64,000 nucleotides of DNA from Endozoicomonas sp. G2_2 (GTDB lineage Bacteria > Pseudomonadota > Gammaproteobacteria > Nevskiales > Salinisphaeraceae): positions 124,001 to 188,000 of the forward strand of contig NZ_JAGHQU010000001.1 in assembly GCF_017744135.1 (NCBI RefSeq). The letters are read 5' to 3'. A program made the position numbers and the translations under genes. The stretch's first letter is position 1; each line of letters begins with the position of its first letter. This document shows, in pieces, positions 1-7,885 of the stretch. The notes beneath the pieces are model-generated. The model worked only from the letters and a program-made list of their open reading frames with translations, was not told the origin of the DNA and ran no database searches.

Positions 1-50
1 TCAAAACCCAGACGCAGGTCATGGGCCTTGGGTGTGGTCCACTGTTTCAT
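1..50 (-). CDS. pqqA: PqqA, PQQ precursor peptide (partial, cut by left edge)
   Basis: Only the first 16 codons are in the window, reading MKQWTTPKAHDLRLGF. PqqA is the ribosomally made peptide whose later Glu and Tyr are cross-linked by PqqE to form pyrroloquinoline quinone. The W..P...DLRLGF block is the family signature that sits just before the E-V-T-x-Y core, which lies outside the window. The start is supported by a CAGGAG ribosome site at 57-62 on the minus strand. The gene faces away from the two-component system at 299, and a sigma-54 type promoter lies 42 bp upstream. The remaining pqq genes should follow to the left. Identification rests on 16 residues, but the motif is very characteristic. 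Confidence 0.85.
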   Translation of the reverse strand, partial: MKQWTTPKAHDLRLGF

Positions 51-91
51 GGCGATCTCCTGTCGTTATTGTGAATAGGCACATCAGGATG

Positions 92-108
92 ATGCATCGA
101 CCATGCCA
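92..108 (-). promoter_or_regulatory. sigma-54 (-24/-12) promoter for pqqA
   Basis: On the minus strand the sequence TGGCATGGTCGATGCAT has the GG and GC doublets of a -24/-12 promoter separated by exactly 10 bases. It matches the TGGCAY-N5-TTGCW consensus except for one base in the -12 element. Transcription would begin near 80-84, about 30 bases before the pqqA ATG. Confidence 0.6.
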
Positions 109-189
109 GCCGTGGGCGGCGCCAGGGGCCGCTGCAACGCCCTGATCACGAAAGAAAACCGGCGCTCTTGATCCGTGATTGCGAGTCGG

Positions 190-251
190 GCTGGCCAACT
201 GGCCACACAGTGGCGAATAGTGGCCAGCTTCGATGGCCAATAGTGGCCACA
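190..251. promoter_or_regulatory. Array of TGGCCA sites, likely enhancer/operator
   Basis: TGGCCA occurs at 192, 200, 221, 234 and 244, with a one-mismatch copy (TGGCGA) at 211. Most are spaced 10-13 bp apart, about one helical turn. Several sit in the larger unit AATAGTGGCCA. The array is roughly 85-160 bp upstream of the -24/-12 promoter and also directly before the histidine kinase gene at 299. That is the usual place for binding sites of a sigma-54 activator, so the response regulator encoded next door is the obvious candidate. Its binding is inferred. Confidence 0.55.
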
Positions 252-298
252 TTTCTGCCGGCGAGACAGGCCGTCGCCCCGCAATCTAGACTCGTCGC

Positions 299-1723
299 AT
301 GTGGATACGTCCTGCCGATTCGCTCAAGCGCCTGATTCGCCGCTATCAGCTGGCGTTGATCCTGGTGCTGGCGGTCGCCGCCGGGCTGGGTGGCCTGTGG
401 GCGAGTTTCTGGCAGGCGGGTTATCAGGCGTCGCTGCGCTTCAATGGGCTGCTGGTCGAGGCGCAGGCGGTACGAGGCGATCTCTATCGCCAGATCAAGG
501 CGGTGGATGCCGTACGCGACGGCGCGCCGCGCGACGACTACTGGCAGCGCCTCTATCGTATCGACGAGCATTTCTATCGCATGCGCGAGTACGCCGATAC
601 GCCGGCCGAGCAGGCCAGCATCGCGCGTATGGAAACCGCGTACGGGCTGATTCTCGCGGCGATGAACCGTATCGTCACGACGCCCGACAGCGACGCCAGC
701 GCGGCCGCCACCGGCACCTGGCAGACCGAGGATTTCGAGGCGGCCTACAATCGGCTCACCCGTCAGGTCGCGATCCAGCGCGATGAACTCGCCGAACGGC
801 TCGGGCTGTGGAACCGGCTCGCGCCGTGGCTGGCCTGGCTGCCGCTCATACTGGGCGTGGCCCTGGCGATCTGGCTCAATCGGCGCTTCGCCCGGGGTTT
901 CCTCCAGCCGCTCGAACGTCTGGTTGCGGGTACCGCCGAACTCGCCAGCGGTCGCCTGAGCCATCGTCTGCCGAATACCGGCGTGGCCGAAGTGCGCCAG
1001 CTGGCCGACACCCTCAACGCGATGGCCGCCGAGCTCGAACACAAGCGCCGCGCGCTCATCGAACGCGAACGCCAGGCTGCGCTCGGCGCGCTGGTGCCGG
1101 TGATCGCCCACAACATCCGCAATCCGCTGGCCGGCATCCGTGCCAACGCCCAGATGCTCGATCGCCAGGCGCCGGCCGACGAGATCGAGGAGACGGGCGC
1201 CGATATCATGGACGCCGCCGACCGGCTCGAGCGCTGGCTGAATGCGCTGCTGTCCTACCTGCACCCGCTCGATCTCAAGCGTGAACGCCATGCGCTGGAC
1301 GATATCGTCGACGGCGCGATCGCGGCATTGGGCGGCCGGCTCGCGGCGGCCGACATCACGCTCGATCGTAATCGCGCACCGGCGTATGTCGACGTCGACG
1401 CGCCGCTACTGGAACAGGCGTTGCACGGCCTGCTTGCCAACGCGCTCGAGGCATCGCCGCCGGGCGCGTCTCTGCAGGTCGCCACCCGCGTCGATCACGA
1501 TCGCGCGACGCTGACCATCTGCGATGCGGGCCCGGGCATGGCGGTCGTGCCCGACCCGCAGGCAAGCGCACCGCTGCCGACCACCAAGCGCCGCGGTACC
1601 GGGCTGGGCATTCCCTTTGCCTACAAGGTCATTCACGCCCACGATGGCGAATTGAACTACGACAGCGCGCCGGGTGGCGGCACCCGCGTGCGCGTCCGGC
1701 TGCCCGGGGGCGAACACGCATGA
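299..1723 (+). CDS. Membrane sensor histidine kinase (NtrB-like, HAMP)
   Basis: A 474-residue sensor kinase. A membrane helix at about residues 17-37 is followed by a periplasmic sensor region of about 135 residues, a second helix at about 176-197, a HAMP linker, a HisKA dimerisation domain with phospho-acceptor His271 in AHNIRNPLAG, and an ATPase domain with N-box Asn381, DAGPGMA and RGTGLGIP. The residue after the phospho-His is Asn, where Glu or Asp is more usual. The gene overlaps the next by four bases (ATGA), so kinase and regulator are translationally coupled. Its position divergent from pqqA suggests it controls PQQ synthesis, as other two-component systems do in Pseudomonas-type bacteria, but the signal sensed cannot be read from sequence. 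Confidence 0.9.
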   Translation: MWIRPADSLKRLIRRYQLALILVLAVAAGLGGLWASFWQAGYQASLRFNGLLVEAQAVRGDLYRQIKAVDAVRDGAPRDDYWQRLYRIDEHFYRMREYADTPAEQASIARMETAYGLILAAMNRIVTTPDSDASAAATGTWQTEDFEAAYNRLTRQVAIQRDELAERLGLWNRLAPWLAWLPLILGVALAIWLNRRFARGFLQPLERLVAGTAELASGRLSHRLPNTGVAEVRQLADTLNAMAAELEHKRRALIERERQAALGALVPVIAHNIRNPLAGIRANAQMLDRQAPADEIEETGADIMDAADRLERWLNALLSYLHPLDLKRERHALDDIVDGAIAALGGRLAAADITLDRNRAPAYVDVDAPLLEQALHGLLANALEASPPGASLQVATRVDHDRATLTICDAGPGMAVVPDPQASAPLPTTKRRGTGLGIPFAYKVIHAHDGELNYDSAPGGGTRVRVRLPGGEHA

Positions 1724-3108
1724 GCGCGCCGCATATCTTGTTGCTGGAAGACGAAGGCGCGCTGGCGCGCGCGCTGGATCGGCGCCTGCGCCGCGACGGC
1801 TATACCGTGGCCGTCTGCGAGACCCTGGCCAACGCCAAGCTCGCCGCGCGTCGTCGCCGGCCCGATCTGGCGGTGCTCGATCTGCGGCTGCCGGATGGCT
1901 ACGGTCTGGATTTTCTCGAATGGCTGCGCGCGGATATCGCGGACATTCCGGCCATCGTCATGACCGCCTTCGGCGAACTCGACGATGCCATCGCCGCCAT
2001 GCGGCTCGGCGCGGTCGATTTCCTCAAGAAGCCGCTCGATCTCGACGCGCTGCATCGTATCGCTGCCGACGCGCTGGCTCGCGAGACGCCCGCCACGCGC
2101 GCTGCCGATACGAGCCGCGCGGCAACAGGCACCGAAGACAACGCCCTGATCGGCGACAGCCCAGCCATGCGTGCCGTCGCCGCCCAGCTCGAACGCATTG
2201 CCGCGCTCGCGACAAGCGATGCGCCGCCTAACGTGCTGATCACCGGCGAGACCGGCACCGGCAAGGACCGCATTGCGCGTGTGCTGCACGGTCGCTCGGC
2301 TCGTGCCGAAGCCGAGTTCGTGCAGGTCGATTGTGCTGCCTTGCCGCGTGATCTCATCGAGGCCGAACTGTTCGGCCACGAGAAGGGCGCCTTCACCAAC
2401 GCGCATCGCGCGCGTCGCGGTCTGCTGGCGGCGGCCGGGCGTGGCACGGCTTTTCTCAACGAAATCGGCGAACTGCCCATGGGGCTGCAGGCCAAGCTGC
2501 TCACGGCGCTGGAATCCCGCACCGTGCGCGAGATCGGCAGCGACACCGAGCGCGACATTGCGGCCTGGTTCGTTGCGGCGACCAATCGCGATCTCGCCAC
2601 GCTCATGCAGACCGGCGAATTTCGACAGGATCTCTACTATCGCCTCAACGTGCTTACGTTGCATCTGCCGCCCCTGCGTGAGCGCGGTGAGGATGTGATC
2701 GCGCTGGCGGAGCACTTCGTGACGCGGACCGCCGCGCGTCATGGCCGGGCGGCGCCGGAACTTGCGGCCGATGCGCGGGCGGCGCTGCGTGTACACGACT
2801 GGCCCGGAAACGTGCGCGAGCTGCGTCACGTGATCGAACGTGCGGTGCTCGTGCATGCCGACGATGTGGTGGAGGCGGCGCATCTGCAGCTGCCGCCACC
2901 GCGCGGTGGCGTTTCCCGGGCAGCGATCGCGAGCGGGCCGACGGCTGCCGCAGCCCCGGGTGCGACCCTGGCGGACAACGAACGTGAGCTCATCGAGCGC
3001 ACCCTCGCGGAGACCCGCCAGAACATTTCCGAGGCCGCGCGCCGGCTGGGCCTCAGCCGCGGCGCGTTGCGTTATCGACTGGAAAAATACGGTCTGGATG
3101 GTGGCTGA
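1720..3108 (+). CDS. NtrC-family response regulator with atypical AAA+ motifs
   Basis: A 462-residue regulator with a receiver domain (phospho-acceptor Asp54 in LAVLDLRLPDG, Lys in FLKKPLD), a sigma-54 interaction AAA+ domain and a Fis-type helix-turn-helix at the C-terminus (ISEAARRLGLSRGALRYRL). Walker A is GETGTGKD (176-183), and the sensor I and arginine-finger region (GEFRQDLYYRL) is intact. Two core motifs deviate: the sigma-54 contact loop reads GAFTNA (223-228) instead of GAFTGA, and the Walker B Asp is Asn247 (FLNEIGELP). It overlaps its kinase by ATGA and probably acts at the TGGCCA array and the -24/-12 promoter in front of pqqA. Whether it hydrolyses ATP normally is open. Confidence 0.9.
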   Translation: MSAPHILLLEDEGALARALDRRLRRDGYTVAVCETLANAKLAARRRRPDLAVLDLRLPDGYGLDFLEWLRADIADIPAIVMTAFGELDDAIAAMRLGAVDFLKKPLDLDALHRIAADALARETPATRAADTSRAATGTEDNALIGDSPAMRAVAAQLERIAALATSDAPPNVLITGETGTGKDRIARVLHGRSARAEAEFVQVDCAALPRDLIEAELFGHEKGAFTNAHRARRGLLAAAGRGTAFLNEIGELPMGLQAKLLTALESRTVREIGSDTERDIAAWFVAATNRDLATLMQTGEFRQDLYYRLNVLTLHLPPLRERGEDVIALAEHFVTRTAARHGRAAPELAADARAALRVHDWPGNVRELRHVIERAVLVHADDVVEAAHLQLPPPRGGVSRAAIASGPTAAAAPGATLADNERELIERTLAETRQNISEAARRLGLSRGALRYRLEKYGLDGG

Positions 3109-3198
3109 GTGGGTGGCCGAGTGTACGGCCGGCGGGCGTCGATCATGCCGGCCGAGCGCCTGGGCGCGCGGGAAATCCGCGCCCTTGTGCGGCCCGGT

Positions 3199-3762
3199 TT
3201 ACGCAGCGCGTGCGGCCAGCCGCGTTGTGCTCGGTGCGCACGCCGAAAGTTGTGACACGATCTGTCGGGTGCGGCGGCTGGAAAAGACCTCCACCCGGAA
3301 ACTGCGAATATAGTCGACCACGCCGCGGCCGCTCACGAGATGCGCAGGCCGGTCGACGGGCAGCGGTGCGGGATCGGGCAGCACGAGAACAGGGCTGACG
3401 AAACTCGCGCTTTCCTCGATCACGTGCGCGATCTGACGGGCGTGCTCCTCGCAATCATGCATGGGGTCGTCGTAGCAAGCCACGACCGGTTGACCGCGTT
3501 CGAACCCGTTTGCCGGCACCGAGCCGTTCACGTCGTTTGAATCGAGGGTCTTGACCACGAACACGCCGCGCGTGCTCACGACGAGCAGGCCGATATGAAT
3601 CACGGTGCCGGGCGCGCTGACGACCAGGTCGCGCAGCACGATGTAATCGCGCGAGCGCAGCATCCACCACCAGGCGAACAGGGTGCGCATGCGCGACAGG
3701 CGCGCGTGTACGGCCGCGTAACCACGGTGAAGGGTCAAACCGAACGAAATCAGCGCTTTCAC
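3199..3762 (-). CDS. NERD-domain (nuclease-related) protein
   Basis: A 187-residue protein. The stretch DYIVLRDLVVSAPGTVIHIG followed by LLVVSTRGVFVVKTLD resembles the NERD domain core (HID-hhVVs.GVFVIETK), a nuclease-related fold of the restriction-endonuclease type. The usual acidic-plus-ETK signature is altered here (VKTLD), so catalytic activity is doubtful. The C-terminal third contains an LVSGRGVVDYIRSF block also typical of NERD proteins. It stands alone between the two-component system, which ends at 3108 and converges on it, and the ketosynthase gene. No partner domain such as a helicase or kinase is fused. Function unknown. Confidence 0.6.
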   Translation of the reverse strand: MKALISFGLTLHRGYAAVHARLSRMRTLFAWWWMLRSRDYIVLRDLVVSAPGTVIHIGLLVVSTRGVFVVKTLDSNDVNGSVPANGFERGQPVVACYDDPMHDCEEHARQIAHVIEESASFVSPVLVLPDPAPLPVDRPAHLVSGRGVVDYIRSFRVEVFSSRRTRQIVSQLSACAPSTTRLAARAA

Positions 3763-3912
3763 GGCAACTACTTAAGGCTGATGAACGACGCTCGGCGACC
3801 GCCGAGTGGCTGTATGGCCCCTATTTTACGGCGCGCGGGCGCGCTTCTGAATAGCCTGGAAGATTAAATTTTCGTGGCAGTGGGCGGTGCCGCCCCGATT
3901 GTCGCGCGCGAG

Positions 3913-3940
3913 GCGAAAAAAAGCCCCGGGTGGGAGCCCT
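3913..3940 (-). terminator. Possible terminator after the FabH-like gene
   Basis: Read on the minus strand, a short GCTCC/GGGGC stem (one wobble pair, loop CACCC) is followed by seven T. It lies about 80 bases past the ketosynthase stop. The stem is weak, so this is tentative. Confidence 0.4.
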
Positions 3941-4019
3941 TACGGCGCTCGAATAGCGCGTTTCAGGTTGGCGTGGCGGGCGGCGGCGTTCGGCCGCGAC
4001 GCGCCCGCAGGCCGACCGC

Positions 4020-5051
4020 TCAGTCGATGGCGAAATCCGTCGGCAGACGCACGAGCGTCGCGCCCCACGACAGGCCCACGCCGAAGCCGACCAGCAGGAG
4101 CAGGGCGCCCGGCTTGATCTGGCCGTTGCCGATGGCGCGTTTCATGGCGATCGGCACACTGCAGGACACGGTGTTGCCGATGTCCTCCATGCACACCACG
4201 AAACGCTCGCGCGGCAGATCGAGTTTCTTGCGGATGCCTTCGAGCACCGTGGCACTGGCCTGGTGGGGAACCACGGCGTCGATCTCGTCGAGACCGACGC
4301 CGGCCTTCGTGCACAAAGCGTCGATGGCCTTGGGCACTTCGCGCAGGGTGAATTCGATCACCGCACGACCGTTCATGTAGATGTTGTGATCGCTGCGCGT
4401 GTTGCCGTGGCGGTCGGTGTATTCCTCGACCGGCAGCTCGGCCGCGCGATTGCGCAGGCCGCTGTTGGGCACGATGAGATCCTGTGCGCCGCGGCCGTCG
4501 GTGCCGTAGACGAAAGGGCCGATGCTCGGCGCGCCCTCGCGCGCGCTCATGAGCGTGGCCGCCGCGGCATCGCCGAACAGCGCGCGCACACTCTTGTCGC
4601 CGGGATTGACGAACTTGCTGTAGGTGTCGGCGGTGACGAGCAGCAATTTCTGCGATTGGCCGGTTTCGATCAGCGCCTTGGCCACGCCGAGCGCATAGAT
4701 ATAGCCGGAACACCCGAGATTGATATCCAGCGCGCCGATATGGGTGGGCAGGCCGAGCCGTTCCTGCACCAGGCAGGCGGTGGTCGGCGCCAGGTAGTCG
4801 GGGCTCTGGGTGCAGAAGATCAGGTAATCGATCTCGGCGGGGTCCGTGCCGGTGCGCTCGATCAAATCGCGCGCCGCAATCACGCCGAAGTCCGAAGCGC
4901 ATTCCTCGTCGGAGGCGACATGGCGGGCCCGGATGCCGGTCTTTTCCGCGATCTTTTCCAGCGGCCAGTTCGGAAAGCGCGCCGCGATCTCCTCGATCGA
5001 TTCGGTGCGCGCCGGCAGCATGTACTCGATGGCCTCGATCACGGCGCTCAT
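4020..5051 (-). CDS. 3-oxoacyl-ACP synthase III family protein (FabH-like)
   Basis: A 343-residue thiolase-fold condensing enzyme. The catalytic triad of the FabH family is visible: Cys114 in INLGCSGYIYAL, His263 in VPHQAS and Asn293 in EDIGNTVSCSVP. FabH enzymes condense an acyl-CoA with malonyl-ACP. The protein is longer and more diverged than housekeeping FabH and stands outside any fatty-acid gene cluster, so it may use another acyl starter or act in head-to-head lipid or secondary metabolism. It is transcribed alone, with a possible weak terminator at 3913-3940. Confidence 0.85.
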   Translation of the reverse strand: MSAVIEAIEYMLPARTESIEEIAARFPNWPLEKIAEKTGIRARHVASDEECASDFGVIAARDLIERTGTDPAEIDYLIFCTQSPDYLAPTTACLVQERLGLPTHIGALDINLGCSGYIYALGVAKALIETGQSQKLLLVTADTYSKFVNPGDKSVRALFGDAAAATLMSAREGAPSIGPFVYGTDGRGAQDLIVPNSGLRNRAAELPVEEYTDRHGNTRSDHNIYMNGRAVIEFTLREVPKAIDALCTKAGVGLDEIDAVVPHQASATVLEGIRKKLDLPRERFVVCMEDIGNTVSCSVPIAMKRAIGNGQIKPGALLLLVGFGVGLSWGATLVRLPTDFAID

Positions 5052-5342
5052 CAGCGCGTGCCTCGAAGATGAATGCGGTCTCGGCGTTGCAACGTGTTTC
5101 TCCCGATCACAGCGGCAGTGCCCAGTCTATGCATAGCGCAGGCGCCGGTGGGTAAAACGTTCAATATCGGCGTCCGTACGGTGCGCGTCAACGTGTATCG
5201 CCGTGCGTATGCTGCGCCCGGGGACGGGCACGCGCCGCGAGGCGCAAGCATGCCTGCGTTTGGCCGTAAACGCCGCGCGGCGATGGCGCAGCGCAGCACG
5301 TGCCGGTCGGGCGTAGCCGTGCGCGCAAAATGCGCCCGAATG

Positions 5343-6452
5343 TCAGCGATAGCTGTCGATAAAGCGGCGGTCCAGCCAGTGCTTGAGCCACGCGCTCGTG
5401 CGCCCGTGCCACCAGTGCTTGCCACGGGTCGCCAGCCCGGTGCCGTCGCCGAGATCCAGGATCGACAACCATTTCGATTGCGGCGTGTAGCGCTGCAGCG
5501 GTGCGCCGGTCGCGACGGCTTCCAGATTGGCCAGCAGTACCGGCGCCTGGCGCACCCCGAATACGCCCAGACGCGGTCGGTCGTGCGTGTCGCTGCGAGC
5601 ACAGTCGCCGACCGCGAACAGGCGCGGGTCGTCGACGCTGCGCAGCGTGTCGTCGACGACCACGCCGTCATCGAAACGCAGGCCCAGCCCACCGAGCCAG
5701 GGGGGCGCGGCCAGCCCGGTGGCGAGCACCACGTGATCCGCTGCGATCGACACATCGCTGTCGAGCGTGAGGGTCGCGCCGTGGCGCTCGACGGCCCGCG
5801 TGTTGAATTTCAGCGTGATGCCCATGGCCTGCAGGCAGTGGGCAAGACGGCGGCTGGCGCCGGCGGGCAGGGCCGGGGCGAGGCGGTCGTGCGCCTGCAG
5901 CAGGGTGACGGTCGACGGGCGCGACGCGCGTCGGGCGAGTGCGGCGATATTGGCCGCGATCTCGCAGCCGGTGGCGCCGCCGCCGACGACGACCACCGCG
6001 GGCGTTTCGCCGGCGTCGTAGGCGTGCTTGAGTGTCCGGTGCAGGCGGTCGAGCTGCGCGATCGGCTTGACCGGCCAGCAGCTCGTGTCGTCTGCGCAGC
6101 CGGCGATCGCATGCTGACGAACACCACTGCCAACGTTGACGGATAGCCAGTCGTAGTCGCAGTGCCGTCCGTCGTCCAGCCGAACTTGTCGTGCCGCGCG
6201 ATCGATGTGCTCGACACGCCCGGCGATGAATCGCCCGCCTGCGCGTTCGATGACCTCACGCGGATCGATCTGGTCCTGCGCCGCGGTGAACTGCCCGCCG
6301 AGCATGCCGGTCGCGCGGCCCGAGTACCAGAACGTGCCCGGGTCGATCAGGCTGACGTCGAGCCCGGCGCGCGCCAGCCGGTCGGCGTGTGCGGCAACGT
6401 GCAGATGCGCATGGCCCGCGCCGACCAGCAGGGCCCGCCGAGTGGTGGTCAC
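5343..6452 (-). CDS. FAD/NAD(P)-dependent oxidoreductase (NDH-2-like)
   Basis: A 369-residue flavoprotein with an N-terminal FAD-binding Rossmann motif (LLVGAGHAHLHV), a central NAD(P)-binding motif (VVVVGGGATGCEIAAN) and the late FAD motif LFAVGDCA. The N-terminal pattern (GHAH...YSGRATGMLGG) is that of single-subunit NADH dehydrogenases and the SelD-associated oxidoreductases. No redox-active CxxC is seen next to the FAD site. It overlaps the upstream rhodanese gene by four bases (ATGA), so the pair form an operon. Sulfur-linked electron transfer, for example a sulfide:quinone-like role, is an inference from that pairing. Confidence 0.8.
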   Translation of the reverse strand: MTTTRRALLVGAGHAHLHVAAHADRLARAGLDVSLIDPGTFWYSGRATGMLGGQFTAAQDQIDPREVIERAGGRFIAGRVEHIDRAARQVRLDDGRHCDYDWLSVNVGSGVRQHAIAGCADDTSCWPVKPIAQLDRLHRTLKHAYDAGETPAVVVVGGGATGCEIAANIAALARRASRPSTVTLLQAHDRLAPALPAGASRRLAHCLQAMGITLKFNTRAVERHGATLTLDSDVSIAADHVVLATGLAAPPWLGGLGLRFDDGVVVDDTLRSVDDPRLFAVGDCARSDTHDRPRLGVFGVRQAPVLLANLEAVATGAPLQRYTPQSKWLSILDLGDGTGLATRGKHWWHGRTSAWLKHWLDRRFIDSYR

Positions 6453-6892
6453 GGCGCGGTGTCGTTACCCGGGCGTTCGACCGGGTAACCGGCCGCAGCC
6501 CAGTCCGCATAACCGCTCTGCAAGGCCTGAACGTCGGTGTAGCCGTTGGCGGCCAGGGCCGACGCGGCGCGCGCCGCCCGTGCGCCCGCGGCGCAGTAGG
6601 TGACGACCGGCGTGTCACGCGTGACGGTGATCTCTGCCTGCTGTTCGAGACCGCCCACCGGGTGATGTACGGCGCCCGCAATATGGCCGTTCGCCCATTC
6701 ATCGGGCTCACGCACGTCGATGAAGCGCGCGCCGTCCTGATAGGCCGCATAGGCCTGTTCGAGCGCGATGACGCCCACCGGTGTCGGGCGTTTCTCGGCC
6801 GTGGCCTGCGGTGCAGGGTGGTCGGGCGGAGGTGCGGCCTCGCGCTGTTCGGAAAAGCCGAGCCAGGCGCGCAGTTTCTGCAGAATCGACAT
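6449..6892 (-). CDS. Rhodanese-like sulfurtransferase
   Basis: A 147-residue single rhodanese domain preceded by a short basic N-terminus and a Pro-rich linker. It contains the rhodanese motifs FIDVREPDEWANGHIAGAVH and the active-site loop YCAAGARAA with catalytic Cys100. The chosen start (MSILQK) has AAGGAA about 12 bases upstream; an in-frame start 54 bases earlier is less convincing. The stop overlaps the start of the FAD oxidoreductase (ATGA), implying a two-gene operon that may move sulfane sulfur to or from a flavoenzyme. Confidence 0.85.
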   Translation of the reverse strand: MSILQKLRAWLGFSEQREAAPPPDHPAPQATAEKRPTPVGVIALEQAYAAYQDGARFIDVREPDEWANGHIAGAVHHPVGGLEQQAEITVTRDTPVVTYCAAGARAARAASALAANGYTDVQALQSGYADWAAAGYPVERPGNDTAP

Positions 6893-7027
6893 GACCGGTC
6901 GTTCCTTGGTTGAGGCGATAGCGATCAGCTTAAGCCCCCGACGCAAGGCTCGCGAGCATGTGCGCCGGCGCCCGGGCGGCGCGCTTCGCGGGCTTTTGCG
7001 CGGCGGTAAGGCGGCGCGCCTCCTTTT

Positions 7028-7046
7028 TGATAAGCATTCGTATTTA
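7028..7046. promoter_or_regulatory. Fur-box-like site upstream of fhuC
   Basis: TGATAAG-C-ATTCGTA (7028-7042) matches the 7-1-7 Fur consensus TGATAAT-N-ATTATCA at 10 of 14 positions. It lies 76 bases before fhuC in the only AT-rich stretch of the gap. The core AAGCATTCG also occurs upstream of the receptor gene at 41879-44089. Confidence 0.5.
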
Positions 7047-7117
7047 GCTTATTCTCCAGCTGTCTTTGCCGAATCACGCGCGGCCGCGCGCCGACCGCGA
7101 ACGCCGCGGAGAAGGTC

Positions 7118-7885
7118 ATGTTCGAACTCAATGCCGCCCGCTTCGAGGTCAATGGCCGTTGCCTGCTCGAAGCCACCGACCTGTGCTTCAAGCAGGGTCT
7201 GGTCTATGGCTTGATCGGACACAACGGCTCCGGCAAATCCACCCTGCTCAAGCTGATGGCGCGCCAGCAGTGCGCCAGTTGCGGCGAGATCTGTCTCAAC
7301 GGGCGTTCCATCGATCGCTGGGGGCATCGCGAGTTCGCGCGCGAGGTGGCCTACCTGCCGCAGCATCTGCCCAGCGCGTCCAGCCTGACGGTGCGGGAAC
7401 TCGTGGCTTTCGGCCGCTACCCCTGGCACGGGCTGCTCGGGCGGATGTCGCGCGAGGACAAGCGCCAGGTCGAACGCGCGCTCGATCTCACCCATACCGC
7501 CAGCATGAGCGACCGCATGGTCGACACGCTCTCCGGCGGCGAGAAGCAACGCGTCTGGATCGCCATGCTGCTGGCCCAGGGCAGCCGCTTTCTGCTGCTC
7601 GACGAGCCGCTGTCGGCGCTGGATATCGCCCATCAGGTCGATACGCTGGCGTTGATCCGCGAACTGGCCGGTTCGCTCGGGCTGGGCGTGATCATCGTGC
7701 TGCACGACGTGAACATGGTCTCGCGTTACTGCGACCACCTCGTGGCGCTACGCGACGGCCGGCTGCTCGCACAGGGGGCGCCGAGCGAACTCATGCGCGA
7801 TGCCACCCTGGAAGCGATCTACGGCATCCGCATGAGCGTGATGCCGCATCCTGCCGACAATCACCCGATCGCCGTCGTCCAGTGA
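7118..7885 (+). CDS. fhuC: Ferric-siderophore ABC transporter ATP-binding protein
   Basis: A 255-residue ABC ATPase of the iron-siderophore (FhuC/FecE) class. Walker A is GHNGSGKS (34-41), followed by the Q-loop region LPQHLPSASSLTVRELVAFGRYPWHG, the signature LSGGEKQR, Walker B LLLDEPLSALD and the switch His in VLHDVN. The phrase FGRYPWHG is typical of FhuC. It energises import through FhuB of siderophore delivered by FhuD. It is the first gene of a tightly packed operon and overlaps fhuD (GTGA). Confidence 0.93.
   Translation: MFELNAARFEVNGRCLLEATDLCFKQGLVYGLIGHNGSGKSTLLKLMARQQCASCGEICLNGRSIDRWGHREFAREVAYLPQHLPSASSLTVRELVAFGRYPWHGLLGRMSREDKRQVERALDLTHTASMSDRMVDTLSGGEKQRVWIAMLLAQGSRFLLLDEPLSALDIAHQVDTLALIRELAGSLGLGVIIVLHDVNMVSRYCDHLVALRDGRLLAQGAPSELMRDATLEAIYGIRMSVMPHPADNHPIAVVQ

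Noticed and set aside
146-1291. 381-residue open frame antisense to the histidine kinase
   Set aside because: GC-rich antisense shadow without domains; the sense frame has complete kinase motifs.
5052-5342. Gap between the FabH-like and oxidoreductase genes as a possible gene
   Set aside because: The open frames on both strands are shadows with no ribosome site or motif; only a promoter is expected.
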